From assembly GCA_964388155.1 (NCBI GenBank), contig CAYLYH010000004.1:35228-99227 (forward strand): a stretch of 64,000 nt of DNA. Direction: 5' to 3'. Of the stretch, positions 16,863-27,052 are shown in pieces. This stretch comes from JACNKV01 sp964388155 (lineage in GTDB: Bacteria > Fidelibacterota > Marinisomatia > Marinisomatales > JACNKV01). Made by a program: the position numbers and the translations under genes. Numbering within the stretch: the stretch's first letter is position 1; each line of letters begins with the position of its first letter. The notes beneath the pieces are model-generated. The model saw nothing but the letters and a program-made list of their open reading frames with translations, did not search any database and was not told where the DNA came from.

Positions 16863-17911
16863 TAATAAAACAGATCCAGAAATGTATTAGTGCTGATAGT
16901 TATCCAAAAGTCTATTTTGGAATAACTTTTTAATTCTTCAACCCATTCATACTCGGAATATGTTTGTCGTTCTCGGTATTTCCCATTCAATTCAAGAAAT
17001 ATCCTGTCTTGCAGTTTCATTTTTATCCACAAACGATATTGAATCTCTCCTTGTTCACGTCCGGCATGAACCGGGTCATCAATAATCTCTGATGTATAAT
17101 GTCGTTGTGTTAATGCCAGAGAATTCCCGACAGAATATATCCATTTTTTTGGTAAATAGGATAAACTCCCCGTCATAGATTTTTCATTATATGAACGATC
17201 AAATGTTGTCGAAATATATCCCGAATTATGTGTGGTATTTTGCCCGTGAGCGATTCCGCCGGATAAAGAGAGCCGAAAAGGGTTGAGAATCTTTGTCGTC
17301 AACCGACCTTCAATACATCGTTTTTCTGTATCAAACTCTGTGAACGATTCATCGAAATATTGATGGACGTGCTTCACCTTCCCTGTAAACCATGTTTTGT
17401 TAAACAACGGAAACGAAACAGACGACCAGCTAGTTTCGTTTGAAAAGGTACATGACCGTGCAGTTAAATCTATTCTGTCTCTGTCAATATATGGACGTAA
17501 GTAAATATCCGGTTGTAAAGAATACCCGAATTTTAGCCACGAATAATGCCCAAGATGTGTCTCCATTTTCACAGACCATGAGGAATATGATTTTTCCCGT
17601 GAGTGACTATAAACAGCGTGACTTGCATTTAGAACCAACCGAGTTTCATGGTTGCGTATTATTTCCGGGCTGTATTCTATTTGCAATTCCGGGCGGATGA
17701 TTCCGCTGTCAAAGGTTTGCATATCTCCTAAAACACTTTTATTTATTCCTGCGTCATCCATCTCTAAATTTGACAGCTTTAGCACATTAGAATCATACCC
17801 AAACGTGACAGACGATGTAACATAAATTGGTGTTAATACTCTATTGAGAAATGGCTGCCCGGATAATAACGACGCAAAACTAAATAGAAATATGATTGGA
17901 ATATTTTTCAC
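16862..17911 (-). CDS. Probable outer-membrane beta-barrel protein, pgs operon
   Basis: 349 residues with a signal peptide ending near LLSGQP. The rest has many amphipathic strands with aromatic girdles (IIRPELQIEYSPEI, RLVLNASHAVYSHS, WSVKMETHLGHYSWLKFGYS, GEIQYRLWIKMKLQDRIFLELNGKY) and ends in Phe-Tyr, the usual C-terminal signature of barrel proteins inserted by Bam. I recognise no named family. It starts 15 bases after the preceding stop. In a diderm, a polymer made by PgsBC would need an outer-membrane exit, and this gene is the natural candidate; this is inference. Confidence 0.7.
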   Translation of the reverse strand: MKNIPIIFLFSFASLLSGQPFLNRVLTPIYVTSSVTFGYDSNVLKLSNLEMDDAGINKSVLGDMQTFDSGIIRPELQIEYSPEIIRNHETRLVLNASHAVYSHSREKSYSSWSVKMETHLGHYSWLKFGYSLQPDIYLRPYIDRDRIDLTARSCTFSNETSWSSVSFPLFNKTWFTGKVKHVHQYFDESFTEFDTEKRCIEGRLTTKILNPFRLSLSGGIAHGQNTTHNSGYISTTFDRSYNEKSMTGSLSYLPKKWIYSVGNSLALTQRHYTSEIIDDPVHAGREQGEIQYRLWIKMKLQDRIFLELNGKYRERQTYSEYEWVEELKSYSKIDFWITISTNTFLDLFY

Positions 17912-17926
17912 TAGTGAGATTAAATC

Positions 17927-18823
17927 CTAATGACCTTCGTTCTCACTTCCGAATCCAAGACAGCGGACATACACCGTTTTTCCCTCATCCAATAACTCTA
18001 TAGAATAGGGTGTCTCTTTGTCTCGTGTTTGAATATCGCACGAACGCCATTTTGCGGGAATAATTGTTTTGTCTTCTTCTACTTCGCTCAATTCAGATCG
18101 TTCTGAGGAAAAATAATATGTTCCAATAATGCGATTTCCCTGAAGTATTCTCAATCGATACGTGTCCACCCCATTCATCCAATGCTGAAAGGCCAATCTG
18201 GAATAAATTTTGATTTGTGAAAACTCTGCCGGATCTACGATAAATGTGTTATCATACACCAAGGGAGAATATCGCACTCGGGCTTTTCCTATCTTAAGAT
18301 GATGGATGGTAGAATCTGCCTGTATGTACTCACCGGAATCAGTTGATGTTATAATTTTTTTTTCAATCATTCTTACGAGAACTGGTTTACTTCTGTCGCG
18401 AATTGGACGCATAACAATCACATGGTCTCCGGCAGGGATTTTAACAGAATACCGTCCGGGTTTTGTATATCCATGTCCGGGGTGTTGTGAAGAGGTTACG
18501 CCTTTAGACCGTGTGGCAGCATGTTCAATAATTTCTGTGGATAAGGTATCCAATGTTATCCGATAACCAAATGTTTTTTCTTGGTCATCTCTCCGTGGTA
18601 CGGCTCGTCTTGAAATGATTTCTATTCTCTTTGGACCGGTAATTTTCCATGTTAATGAATTTCCATGCAATTGAAAATAACTCCGGCGCTTACCATTAAT
18701 TGTGAGAATTTCCTTTTTATCTTTTTCAACCGGCGGAATCATTTTTCCCTCTATGACACCAACCATGATAAAAATGCCAATAAGCGCAAGCCGCATATAT
18801 TTATAAAATTGATTCAGGTTCAT
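17927..18823 (-). CDS. Exported periplasmic-type protein of unknown function, pgs operon
   Basis: Start taken at ATG 18823 (MNLNQFYKYMRLALIG, 298 residues) with GGAG just upstream; an earlier ATG at 18841 is possible. It overlaps the end of pgsW by 23 bases. A signal peptide or anchor is at residues about 10-27 (MRLALIGIFIMVGVIEG). The remainder looks beta-rich: SLTWKITGPKRIEIISRR, GRYSVKIPAGDHVIVMRPI, YRLRILQGNRIIGTYYFSS. No motif is recognised. The overlap with pgsW suggests it works with the PGA synthase in the periplasm. Confidence 0.7.
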   Translation of the reverse strand: MNLNQFYKYMRLALIGIFIMVGVIEGKMIPPVEKDKKEILTINGKRRSYFQLHGNSLTWKITGPKRIEIISRRAVPRRDDQEKTFGYRITLDTLSTEIIEHAATRSKGVTSSQHPGHGYTKPGRYSVKIPAGDHVIVMRPIRDRSKPVLVRMIEKKIITSTDSGEYIQADSTIHHLKIGKARVRYSPLVYDNTFIVDPAEFSQIKIYSRLAFQHWMNGVDTYRLRILQGNRIIGTYYFSSERSELSEVEEDKTIIPAKWRSCDIQTRDKETPYSIELLDEGKTVYVRCLGFGSENEGH

Positions 18824-19925
18824 AAGTCTCCATCCGTACACGAATTTGTTGATGACTGTAATATCCGGTTCCGGCTAACAATCCGACAGCCAGTAATAAC
18901 GTAATAGCCGTAATCCATCGGTTATACATCGGCGTTGAAAACATCGCTCCTTCACCCGGGGTTGGTGTCGGAATCGGCGCGATAAGCAACTGATATCTTT
19001 CTATCAACTCACGTATATTCAAAATATGTATGACCGAGATATTTTGTTTTGCAAAGGATTTAACAACGCTCTTCCCGAAAAGTTTATTCAACTCTACCGG
19101 CGTGGACACACCGGCGGGAATTAGTTTTGCATTAATCGCAGGACCAACGGCTGCGGCACCTCCGCCAACATTTACATAGGCTGAGTAGTTAAATGAAGGA
19201 ACCGTTTTAGAAAATATTTCCATCCTTTTTTCTATACTTTTTGCAAGATTATCCTCCTGAATTAACGGAAGCTCGTTTCGGTATATTGCCTCCCATAAAA
19301 GCTCCTTCCCTTTTCGGGTCAATCCTTTGCCGACATCCCCACCACCGCCAATTGATGCGGCAACTGATTGGTAAGTGGAAATCTGTTCATCCCTCAATAC
19401 TTTTTCCATATCAATCCATGTAAAGTACGGACTGGTCGCACCCCATTGCGATGCCCCGACAGAGCTGATAATTACAGGTGTTACATCCATGGCACGACAG
19501 GCAGAATACAGCGCAATGTTGGCACCGGGCATAGACCCGGTAACCGTCACTGCAATTGTGTCTCCGGTTTGCACTCCGGCTTTCATCAGCAAATCAACCA
19601 TCATCGCAGCAAAATTTGGATTGAGCGTCGTCAGTTTAGCATCCAAATCCCCTCTGTCTGTCGTAATGTAGCTAAACTGTGTCCCCACCAGCATTGTCCC
19701 GTTCGGATCGTTGGTGTAATCATCCATCGTGATTTTACGCACTCCCAACTGGTGGGAGCGGAGTGTATCCATGGCAGATTTCATAATCTCTGCGGCATAA
19801 ACTTTTTCATCGTAACCAACTGCTTTTTCAACGACAATCGACTGGGATGCCCAATAAAATAGTAAAACATTTACGGATGCCAGTATGACCAAGAAACGGG
19901 TCTTTTGTATAACGGGTCTAAACAT
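18801..19925 (-). CDS. pgsW: Poly-gamma-glutamate system protein PgsW
   Basis: About 374 residues from the ATG at 19925 (MFRPVIQKTRF), whose ribosome site GGAAG lies 6 bases upstream inside pgsC; an upstream ATG at 19943 is also in frame. It has an N-terminal membrane helix (LVILASVNVLLFYWASQ), an outside domain with glycine-rich segments (VTGSMPGANIAL, SVGASQWGATSPYFTWIDME, NVGGGAAAVGPAI) and a C-terminal helix (WITAITLLLAVGLLAGTG). This is the layout of the PgsW family found beside pgsBC in non-Bacillus genomes; its activity is unknown. It overlaps pgsC by 8 bases. Confidence 0.82.
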   Translation of the reverse strand: MFRPVIQKTRFLVILASVNVLLFYWASQSIVVEKAVGYDEKVYAAEIMKSAMDTLRSHQLGVRKITMDDYTNDPNGTMLVGTQFSYITTDRGDLDAKLTTLNPNFAAMMVDLLMKAGVQTGDTIAVTVTGSMPGANIALYSACRAMDVTPVIISSVGASQWGATSPYFTWIDMEKVLRDEQISTYQSVAASIGGGGDVGKGLTRKGKELLWEAIYRNELPLIQEDNLAKSIEKRMEIFSKTVPSFNYSAYVNVGGGAAAVGPAINAKLIPAGVSTPVELNKLFGKSVVKSFAKQNISVIHILNIRELIERYQLLIAPIPTPTPGEGAMFSTPMYNRWITAITLLLAVGLLAGTGYYSHQQIRVRMETYEPESIL

Positions 19926-20361
19926 GGGGGACTTCCATTCCAAAAACCATCAATAAGAGTTGGATGATTGTCGCAGTAATCAGCACGACAGATATCGTTC
20001 TCACTACCCCCTGACGTTCCATCCAGCTGGCAATCAACCCCGGGATGATATTTCCGATGGCGGAAAGATTAATCTGATCATCAGGAAAATACATATATTG
20101 TTTGGATAAATATCCCAGCAAGAACCCGAGTAATAGACTAAAAACTAATCGTCGTTTTCCGTAAATGAGTAATTTCTCCGCCAATAGTTTAACAATGATA
20201 AATACTATCAAACTAATGATAAAGGTTCCGACAACTCTTAATGGGTCATGTAAATTAAGCGCAATATATCCGGGGACAATAAGTCCGCCGGCTGTTACAC
20301 CCAACGTTTCAGTCAGCACCAAACTAAAGACAATGCCAAATCCGATTGCAATTTCAGTCAT
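19918..20361 (-). CDS. pgsC: Poly-gamma-glutamate synthase membrane subunit PgsC/CapC
   Basis: 147 residues, almost all hydrophobic, with about five helices. Family signatures are ETLGVTAGGLIVPGYIAL near the N-terminus and the C-terminal pair around IGNIIPGLIASWMERQG. CapC/PgsC forms the membrane synthase with PgsB and is thought to help polymerise or move the gamma-linked chain. The start lies 8 bases inside the end of pgsB, as in Bacillus cap/pgs operons. Confidence 0.93.
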   Translation of the reverse strand: MTEIAIGFGIVFSLVLTETLGVTAGGLIVPGYIALNLHDPLRVVGTFIISLIVFIIVKLLAEKLLIYGKRRLVFSLLLGFLLGYLSKQYMYFPDDQINLSAIGNIIPGLIASWMERQGVVRTISVVLITATIIQLLLMVFGMEVPHV

Positions 20362-21502
20362 TTACAGAAATCTTCCTTAATTCATTTGCGAAATTTTCAC
20401 CCCACCCTACCATATTTCCAATACAAAAGATGAGATAATTATCAAGTTTAGACAAAGAATTTATGACTTCTTTTGGTTTTGTTAAATTTTTAAACGTTTT
20501 AATTTTAAAATTCTCTGCCGATATCATTGGAATTCTATTCCCTCTGATTAAAAGCAGATCCGGTTGAATTTCGTCTAATACCAATTTCAACAATAGTTTC
20601 GTTCGGGATTCCCGGTCATCTCTGGTATTTAGGAACACACAAATCTGTTGATGGGCAAATCGTTCTTGGATGTTCTCCCAAATCTTTTTTGTGGAATGTG
20701 GATCGTTTGCTGCCATTGCGTTTACGGAATAATTCACACGATTATCAAATTGAAGTTTCCGTATAATTAGCGCTCCCGGGTCCGGCTTTGCATGGATCAT
20801 GCCCTCCAGAGCAATATCTTTATCTACACCTGAATATTCACAAACACAAACAGCCAACGCAACATTTTCTTTATGCTCGATATAATGAAATCGATTCATA
20901 TACTCATCAGAAACCTCATTTTCATCGGTAATATTCATGTGTGTATTTCGCTCGTCTGCAACTTTTTTTAAGACAGGAGATACATCTTTTTCGGCAGTGA
21001 ATAATGTCCCATTAAAAGGAATAGTATTCGCCAATGAATTCGCAACATCTTCCATTGTCGGTCCCATTTCCGGCAGATGATCCGGGCGGACATTTGTGAT
21101 GACACTAACCGTGGACTGAATCATTTTGTGTTCAGATATCCACTGATATTGCGGCAAAACCGCCATACATTCCATGACCATGGCATCCGGAGTTTCTGAG
21201 GTAAAATGACGAATGAGTTTTACCTGTTCCCCTATAGAAGCAGATCTGAGTCTATGTATTACTTGATCCTTTCCATCGGGATTTATGATCCTTGGTGCAG
21301 AACCCGTTGTTTTAGCAACCGTTCTAATACCGCCTGCCCGTAATCCTGCGGCAATCAAACGTGTAACGCTGGACTTACCTCTGGAACCATTTACATGAAT
21401 TCGTATCGGGATTAAATTGACTGCAATCCGGTGATCGCGTACTTCTTTAATCCCATATAAGATAAGGATTGTTATCAAAAACAGTAATATCGGTACTAAC
21501 AT
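20354..21502 (-). CDS. pgsB: Poly-gamma-glutamate synthase ligase subunit PgsB/CapB
   Basis: Mur-ligase-like amide ligase that extends a gamma-glutamyl chain using ATP. 382 residues: an N-terminal membrane helix (LVPILLFLITILILYGI), the P-loop VNGSRGKSS (residues 38-45), a conserved VMECMAVLPQYQ stretch, the ATTACHED-type SVITNVRPDHLPEMG loop and the C-terminal LLIRGNRIP region. Closely CapB-like along its length. It is the first gene of the tightly packed pgs operon. No pgsA/capA or capD homologue lies nearby, so anchoring or release must differ from Bacillus. Confidence 0.93.
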   Translation of the reverse strand: MLVPILLFLITILILYGIKEVRDHRIAVNLIPIRIHVNGSRGKSSVTRLIAAGLRAGGIRTVAKTTGSAPRIINPDGKDQVIHRLRSASIGEQVKLIRHFTSETPDAMVMECMAVLPQYQWISEHKMIQSTVSVITNVRPDHLPEMGPTMEDVANSLANTIPFNGTLFTAEKDVSPVLKKVADERNTHMNITDENEVSDEYMNRFHYIEHKENVALAVCVCEYSGVDKDIALEGMIHAKPDPGALIIRKLQFDNRVNYSVNAMAANDPHSTKKIWENIQERFAHQQICVFLNTRDDRESRTKLLLKLVLDEIQPDLLLIRGNRIPMISAENFKIKTFKNLTKPKEVINSLSKLDNYLIFCIGNMVGWGENFANELRKISVND

Positions 21503-21610
21503 CTTATTGGATTAGACTTGAGAAGAGCATTCAGGATGAATAACATTCGTTCTTATACGATGCCTATGATATTCTTCCTTAGTTTCAGTTTCCCTGTATC
21601 TAATAGCCAA

Positions 21611-24600
21611 TTACTTCAACAGTACTAATTTCTTTGTAATGATGTTGTTGACGGTTTTCAGTTTGTAAAAATACATTCCCGATGCAACTGACTGACCGTG
21701 TGCGTCTCGGCCGTTCCAAACAACAGAATGATATCCCGGTTCAAGGTCGTCATTTAGAAGGGTTTTTACCAACCGTCCTGTGAGGTCATAAATCTGTAGA
21801 GACGTTGTGTGCAACGTCTCTACGTTGTTTTTAGAAATCGAAAATGAAATCGTTGTTGTTGGGTTGAATGGATTTGGGTAGTTTTGATTAAGGGCAAATT
21901 CTATAGGAAGATTCGCAGAAGTGGATTTCTGCAATTCCATTTTTGTAATATCTGCAGTGATACTAATCGCACCACTTCCGCTTAGAACATTTTCATTCCC
22001 GTTATCGTTGACCAAAACCCAATTCTCTTCATCCATGATGGCGTATTCAATGGTCATTGTTTTTCCGGGATTCATAATTTGAATTTCACCCGATTCTTCC
22101 GTAAAACGCCAACCTCCGCTAAATCGCACATCAAACGCACCAACCGGTGGTTTCGGAGGAAGACTATAACTCAGCTGTTCTTTTTTAGGAATATCAACAC
22201 CAAAATACAATGACGATGATTTCCCGGAAGAAGAAGTGAATGTTAACGTATTCGCCTTATCTAAATGATTTGTAAAGGTTTGTTGCCTCTGCAAACCGGA
22301 TTCTTCGGTAGAAATCACAATATCACCTCCAGCATAAGCCCGCACCCAATATCCGACTCCGGGGCTTAGCGTCTCTGCACTTTCGTATCCACCGGAATAA
22401 GCATAAATTGTGTTCGGAATAATCACCTGATCTATATCTTGGATATTCGATACCGCGACAGGGGAATCAATCCCGGCGATTAAATTCCAATCTTCCAACA
22501 AATGTACCGTGACAGAATTGTTTATCCCGCCAACAACTGTTGTGTTAACCTCTTCATTAAAGCGCAGCCAATACCCTGCTCCGGTTGTCAGTTCTGACTC
22601 TATTTGATACCCGCCATTAAATGAGTATAGGGTGTTCTCAATAGATGCCGGATACACATCCGCAACCGAAGGATTTGTTACATCCAATGGCAGACCGACC
22701 AAATTCCAGCCCGGTAAGTTTAGGACATCAAGGCTCATTTGATTCATCACATATAGAGAGACAGGAATGTGAACAGCAAATTGACTGCTGTTTGTAGATA
22801 TATTGATGGTGGCTTCGTAACTCCCGCTTTCAAGACCGGTTGAATTAGCCATTACCGAAAATTGCGTGGATTCACCATTGGGCAACTCACCGCTCAACTC
22901 GCCATTTTCACTCGTGATCGTCAACCAGTCAACCTCAGGTTCGGCAACTTTAAATGCTACCGTAAGATTATTATGCACATAGTCTGAGTTATAGGCTACT
23001 TGAAGTCCATCCGAACCGTAAGCATTTTGTATCCCGATGGTGGCGATATTTATATCACCGGAAACTTCACGATAATTCACTTTTATTTCTCCATCAGCAA
23101 ACAATATCATTTGAAAGTCGTACGTGCCATTATTATTTCCCGGAAAGTGTATTACATCATTGAACCAAACCACAAGCCGTTCAGAATTAGAATGGACATA
23201 AACTGAGTTTGTACTTCCGGTATTCTCAGGTTTGAGGTCTGACCAAAAACCAAAAATGGCCGGATTCGGTGAGTCCGACCCTGGGATTGAATTATTCGTC
23301 CAATCTGAATTATCTACACCGAATCCAATCCATCCGTTTGGATTGATAATACATTGAGTGTAATTATCTCCGTAAAACGGAAACACAAATCCGATGTCAA
23401 TGGGGTCGCCAGCTGAATCATTTGATGGGAAAGATAATTCGGTTCCCATCCCTTCTATATCCGTCCATGAATACCAAACCGTACCATCGATGTCTGAATC
23501 TGCCCAATAATATCCAAAATTGTCCGGCCCGCCTCCGGGATTTTCAAACGGAGATTGCAAATCAGCGACATAGGATTTTGATACCGTATAATACAAAATC
23601 GAATTTTCTGCTCCGGCATTTGATATATCCAAATATTCAGTCGAAGAATCATCTAATACCAGTGAAAAGTTCACATCATTCAGATTATACGCTAATTCTG
23701 GGATTGGCATGAAAACGGGCATTCTAGTTGTAATATAAATTGCCGTTTCATCTTCAAGCTCCATTGCAGACCCGGGGTATCTATCTGTAAACGTGTACTC
23801 CAAACCATCGTCGGCGGTTGCGTTCTCAATCCCGATGGTACAATATCCGCCGTGTGTAGGTGTTCCATAACCCCCATAGCTGCCCGAAGATGTATTATTA
23901 AACGTGTGATATTGAATTTTAATTTCCCCATCCCCATTGGGCGAAACAGGCTGAGGGCACAAAATCATCTGAAACGTCTCTGTATGATTGTTATTCTGCG
24001 TCTTCATCTGATACCACTCAATAACCAAATAGTCCTCGACAGTATTATAATACGTATAGACATTCCCGCCCTCCGTGGTTTTGAGATCATCCCAAAAAGC
24101 GGCAACCATATTGGTTGGGCCGCCGGCACCCGGAATCGGATAATTTCTGAAAGACTCCATTTCTGAATGCCCAAATGCTATCCAGCCATTGGTACATACT
24201 GTAATTTCGGAGTAGTCCTCACCATAGAACCGGAATGGAGTCGGAAGATCTACATAGGCAATGGAGTTAGAATAATTCCCGTTACCATTATCGGACAGCC
24301 CAAGGCTTGTTCCTGATCCTCCATTAGATGGTGTAATTTCAATCCAGTCATAAACAGGAGCCAAATTATACCCTGTATCACCTGAATCGTAAATATAATA
24401 TCCATAATTATCCGGGCCAAGCGGATCGGTAACTGTAACAGACCCTACAGTAATTTGATATGGAATTGTACGGTCATAGCCACCTTCACTCTGGACATGA
24501 AGATCAACAGAAATAACCGATCCGTTGATAATATCGCTATTCACGTTTACGGTAAAATTATTAAAAGGCTCAACCGTCTCACCAGGTTGAATTTCGTCCC

Positions 24601-27052
24601 ATTCGGCAACGCCATCCACGATGTCAAGCAAACTACCTTCATAGAGAAGTTCGGCTGTTATTCCACTGATGGATAACGCTCCCAAATTAATGAGAGAAAC
24701 AGCAAAATCTGATGTCTCCCCCGATGGTAATTCGACATTCCCGGCAGATCCTAAAAATGCGCCTGACACATCCAGAGGAATTTCAGACTCCCATTCCATT
24801 CCTGAGTCATCTGTTATATGGAGATGAAGTCCAAGTGGTTCATGGTCAATTGCCGCAGATGAAATACTCACATTAAACCCTGAGCCAAAAGAAGACTCGC
24901 CGACATCAAGGACATCATAATCTATCATAGATGAAGAAATCGTCACCAACGAAGAAGATGAGCTTAATACTGCCTGAATCCCGGATACGACTTGCACTCC
25001 AAAATTCTTCAGCGGAATGAACACCTCCATTGTTTCTCCCGGATTGGCGATGTTGTCATTTCCATCTGTAATATAAATAAGGTCATCATCTTCTAAATTC
25101 ACCAATTTTTCTGCCGTTACAATCGCGACAGTTCCTGAATAGGGTTTACAATTATTTTTTGTGACCGTTACTGTGATATCTCCGATATTTTCATAATCTA
25201 ACAAAAACGTTACTATTCCACTCTCATCAGTAAATTTGCTTTCAAATATTTCATCGTCCCCCATCAATACGGTTACAAACGCATCTTTTACGGAAAAACC
25301 GTCTGTGTTCTGTACAAATATTTCAAGATAATTTGTCCCGAACAAAATGGTATCCTGATGTATCGCCTGAATAATAATTGGAGTATCTGTCCATAGGTGC
25401 GTTGAAGGGTCTCCCATTAAATTGTGCCAGTGTGTAAAGGTACTAACCCATTGGTTCGGGTTTGTCGGATAGGTAGTAAATAGTGCCAGTTTTCCGCTTG
25501 CAAGTGCAGCGCCTGCAGTCCCGACATCTCTCGAAAATATGCCGTCATACATTCCCATATCGACAATATTATTGAATAAAGTATGAGTCCCCCATGTGGC
25601 TGTACCAACACAAGCTACACCGCCCTTTGGATTTGTGGGCGTCCCTGCCCGGAAAAACTTTTCCGAGAGAGCTGTAACATCATCTGCAAATGAGCCTGTA
25701 CCGCATGTGGGAATCGTGGCAAAAGGTAACTTAAACCCGTTGTTAGCAGCATCGACGTTGTCGTTGTCAAACCCGCTGACACCTAAATAACCACGATAGT
25801 TAAAATACAGAACGCCTTCTTGTAATTGATTCTGCATCCAGGATGCATAACCGCCATTCCCATAATTTGTCTGGACATCTTCCATCCCGTGAGCACGCAT
25901 GACTTCTTCAACATACTCATTCGTAATAATCGTCGATATCCCCGAAGAGCTTGGATCTCCCAAAAGCGAGGCACGTTCATAATACGCAGCGGTTTCATCC
26001 AAATAAGTTGCTTTCTCATAATGAATAATTTTATTGACAACGGTCATTAGTTCTGTTGTATTTCGAATCGATAATCGCCCGATAAATATTTCGGGAAAGA
26101 GATCCGTTCCATTCAACTGTGAATAGGGATGATCTCCTTCTCCGCCATACCCGGACCATGTATCATAAAATGTTGAAACAGTATAGGTGCCGTTTGCATC
26201 CCCGACTAATCCCACAAATTCCGGTGGCGGGTCATAATTCATATAGGCATTTTGAATATAGTTTTTTATATTCGTTGTTGAACTTCCGGTTTCACTTGTT
26301 GATGCAGTATAGACCACATAGCCACGTTCGTGTCTCCACTGAACCAATTCCTGAAAATATGGGTGTCCCTCAGAATTCCCCCCGCAGATGTAAAGAACTG
26401 CCGGTTGCTGATATTCTTCTCCACGTTCAGAAGGCGTATAATTCACAATCATTGACCCATATAATTTTTCAAAAGATTTCGATCGAAGTGGGGGTAAATA
26501 TTCCGTGGCATTTCGTTCACCAACTTCTTCAATATTTATTTCTACTTCATCAAAAACGGTCAACTCACGTGATTTTGGTGAATATTGATAAGGAACAACA
26601 CTCACTTGCATAAGTTGGACATCTCTCATCGTCATGCGGTCGGATATCGTTAAATTATCCTCAGGATAAATTGTTTCTGACGTGTAGATTTGTGTGTCTT
26701 TCTCAAATGGTTTATCTGAATGACTTTGCTCAGATAATCCCTGATATGGATATAGATTAATGTCTTTTTCCACATGAGAATGAAGAACCGTATATGAAAA
26801 TGTATAATGTTTTGCAGGATCGACCTGAAAAAGAGTCGTATAGGCGGGGAGCTCAGGTTCTCCTATATTGGCGGAGACACCACTCTGTTCGTCTGTTATT
26901 CGTACATAGTCACCGACAACCAATGTTTTCAGTTCGCCATGGGAAAAATAAATCTTCTCTTTTTGGTTATCTTTGTTAACATACTCAAACGTATTCGAGT
27001 TTGCCGTTAAGAGTGTTGCTGCAAACGTAAGTACTGTTAGTATCTTCTTCAT
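21611..27052 (-). CDS. Giant gingipain-like (C25 family) secreted protein with C-terminal sorting domain
   Basis: The preferred start is the ATG at 27052 (MKKILTVLTFAATLL, signal peptide); the frame is open to 27091. About 1813 residues. Order: C25-type propeptide (about 30-200), the C25 peptidase domain (YICGGNSEGHPYFQELVQWR, FVGLVGDANGTY, FIGRLSIRN), two copies of a 'PDNFGYYW..DS' beta domain with FPFYGDNY-type motifs, the two-part WNLVG module and the final sorting domain. The nucleophile Cys450 is present (IPTCGTGSF). The catalytic His of the usual NYxGHG motif is replaced: NYRGYLG, Tyr422. It may be inactive or use another His. A 28-bp palindrome lies in the sorting-domain code. Confidence 0.88.
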   Translation of the reverse strand: MKKILTVLTFAATLLTANSNTFEYVNKDNQKEKIYFSHGELKTLVVGDYVRITDEQSGVSANIGEPELPAYTTLFQVDPAKHYTFSYTVLHSHVEKDINLYPYQGLSEQSHSDKPFEKDTQIYTSETIYPEDNLTISDRMTMRDVQLMQVSVVPYQYSPKSRELTVFDEVEINIEEVGERNATEYLPPLRSKSFEKLYGSMIVNYTPSERGEEYQQPAVLYICGGNSEGHPYFQELVQWRHERGYVVYTASTSETGSSTTNIKNYIQNAYMNYDPPPEFVGLVGDANGTYTVSTFYDTWSGYGGEGDHPYSQLNGTDLFPEIFIGRLSIRNTTELMTVVNKIIHYEKATYLDETAAYYERASLLGDPSSSGISTIITNEYVEEVMRAHGMEDVQTNYGNGGYASWMQNQLQEGVLYFNYRGYLGVSGFDNDNVDAANNGFKLPFATIPTCGTGSFADDVTALSEKFFRAGTPTNPKGGVACVGTATWGTHTLFNNIVDMGMYDGIFSRDVGTAGAALASGKLALFTTYPTNPNQWVSTFTHWHNLMGDPSTHLWTDTPIIIQAIHQDTILFGTNYLEIFVQNTDGFSVKDAFVTVLMGDDEIFESKFTDESGIVTFLLDYENIGDITVTVTKNNCKPYSGTVAIVTAEKLVNLEDDDLIYITDGNDNIANPGETMEVFIPLKNFGVQVVSGIQAVLSSSSSLVTISSSMIDYDVLDVGESSFGSGFNVSISSAAIDHEPLGLHLHITDDSGMEWESEIPLDVSGAFLGSAGNVELPSGETSDFAVSLINLGALSISGITAELLYEGSLLDIVDGVAEWDEIQPGETVEPFNNFTVNVNSDIINGSVISVDLHVQSEGGYDRTIPYQITVGSVTVTDPLGPDNYGYYIYDSGDTGYNLAPVYDWIEITPSNGGSGTSLGLSDNGNGNYSNSIAYVDLPTPFRFYGEDYSEITVCTNGWIAFGHSEMESFRNYPIPGAGGPTNMVAAFWDDLKTTEGGNVYTYYNTVEDYLVIEWYQMKTQNNNHTETFQMILCPQPVSPNGDGEIKIQYHTFNNTSSGSYGGYGTPTHGGYCTIGIENATADDGLEYTFTDRYPGSAMELEDETAIYITTRMPVFMPIPELAYNLNDVNFSLVLDDSSTEYLDISNAGAENSILYYTVSKSYVADLQSPFENPGGGPDNFGYYWADSDIDGTVWYSWTDIEGMGTELSFPSNDSAGDPIDIGFVFPFYGDNYTQCIINPNGWIGFGVDNSDWTNNSIPGSDSPNPAIFGFWSDLKPENTGSTNSVYVHSNSERLVVWFNDVIHFPGNNNGTYDFQMILFADGEIKVNYREVSGDINIATIGIQNAYGSDGLQVAYNSDYVHNNLTVAFKVAEPEVDWLTITSENGELSGELPNGESTQFSVMANSTGLESGSYEATINISTNSSQFAVHIPVSLYVMNQMSLDVLNLPGWNLVGLPLDVTNPSVADVYPASIENTLYSFNGGYQIESELTTGAGYWLRFNEEVNTTVVGGINNSVTVHLLEDWNLIAGIDSPVAVSNIQDIDQVIIPNTIYAYSGGYESAETLSPGVGYWVRAYAGGDIVISTEESGLQRQQTFTNHLDKANTLTFTSSSGKSSSLYFGVDIPKKEQLSYSLPPKPPVGAFDVRFSGGWRFTEESGEIQIMNPGKTMTIEYAIMDEENWVLVNDNGNENVLSGSGAISITADITKMELQKSTSANLPIEFALNQNYPNPFNPTTTISFSISKNNVETLHTTSLQIYDLTGRLVKTLLNDDLEPGYHSVVWNGRDAHGQSVASGMYFYKLKTVNNIITKKLVLLK
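21796..21823. repeat. 28-bp palindrome inside a sorting domain (copy 1)
   Basis: Perfect 12-base arms GTAGAGACGTTG/CAACGTCTCTAC with a 4-base loop, placed in frame in the C-terminal sorting domain of the giant C25 protein. It encodes VETLHTTSLQ on the minus strand. Three further copies of the same length sit at the equivalent place in other genes. Confidence 0.85.
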
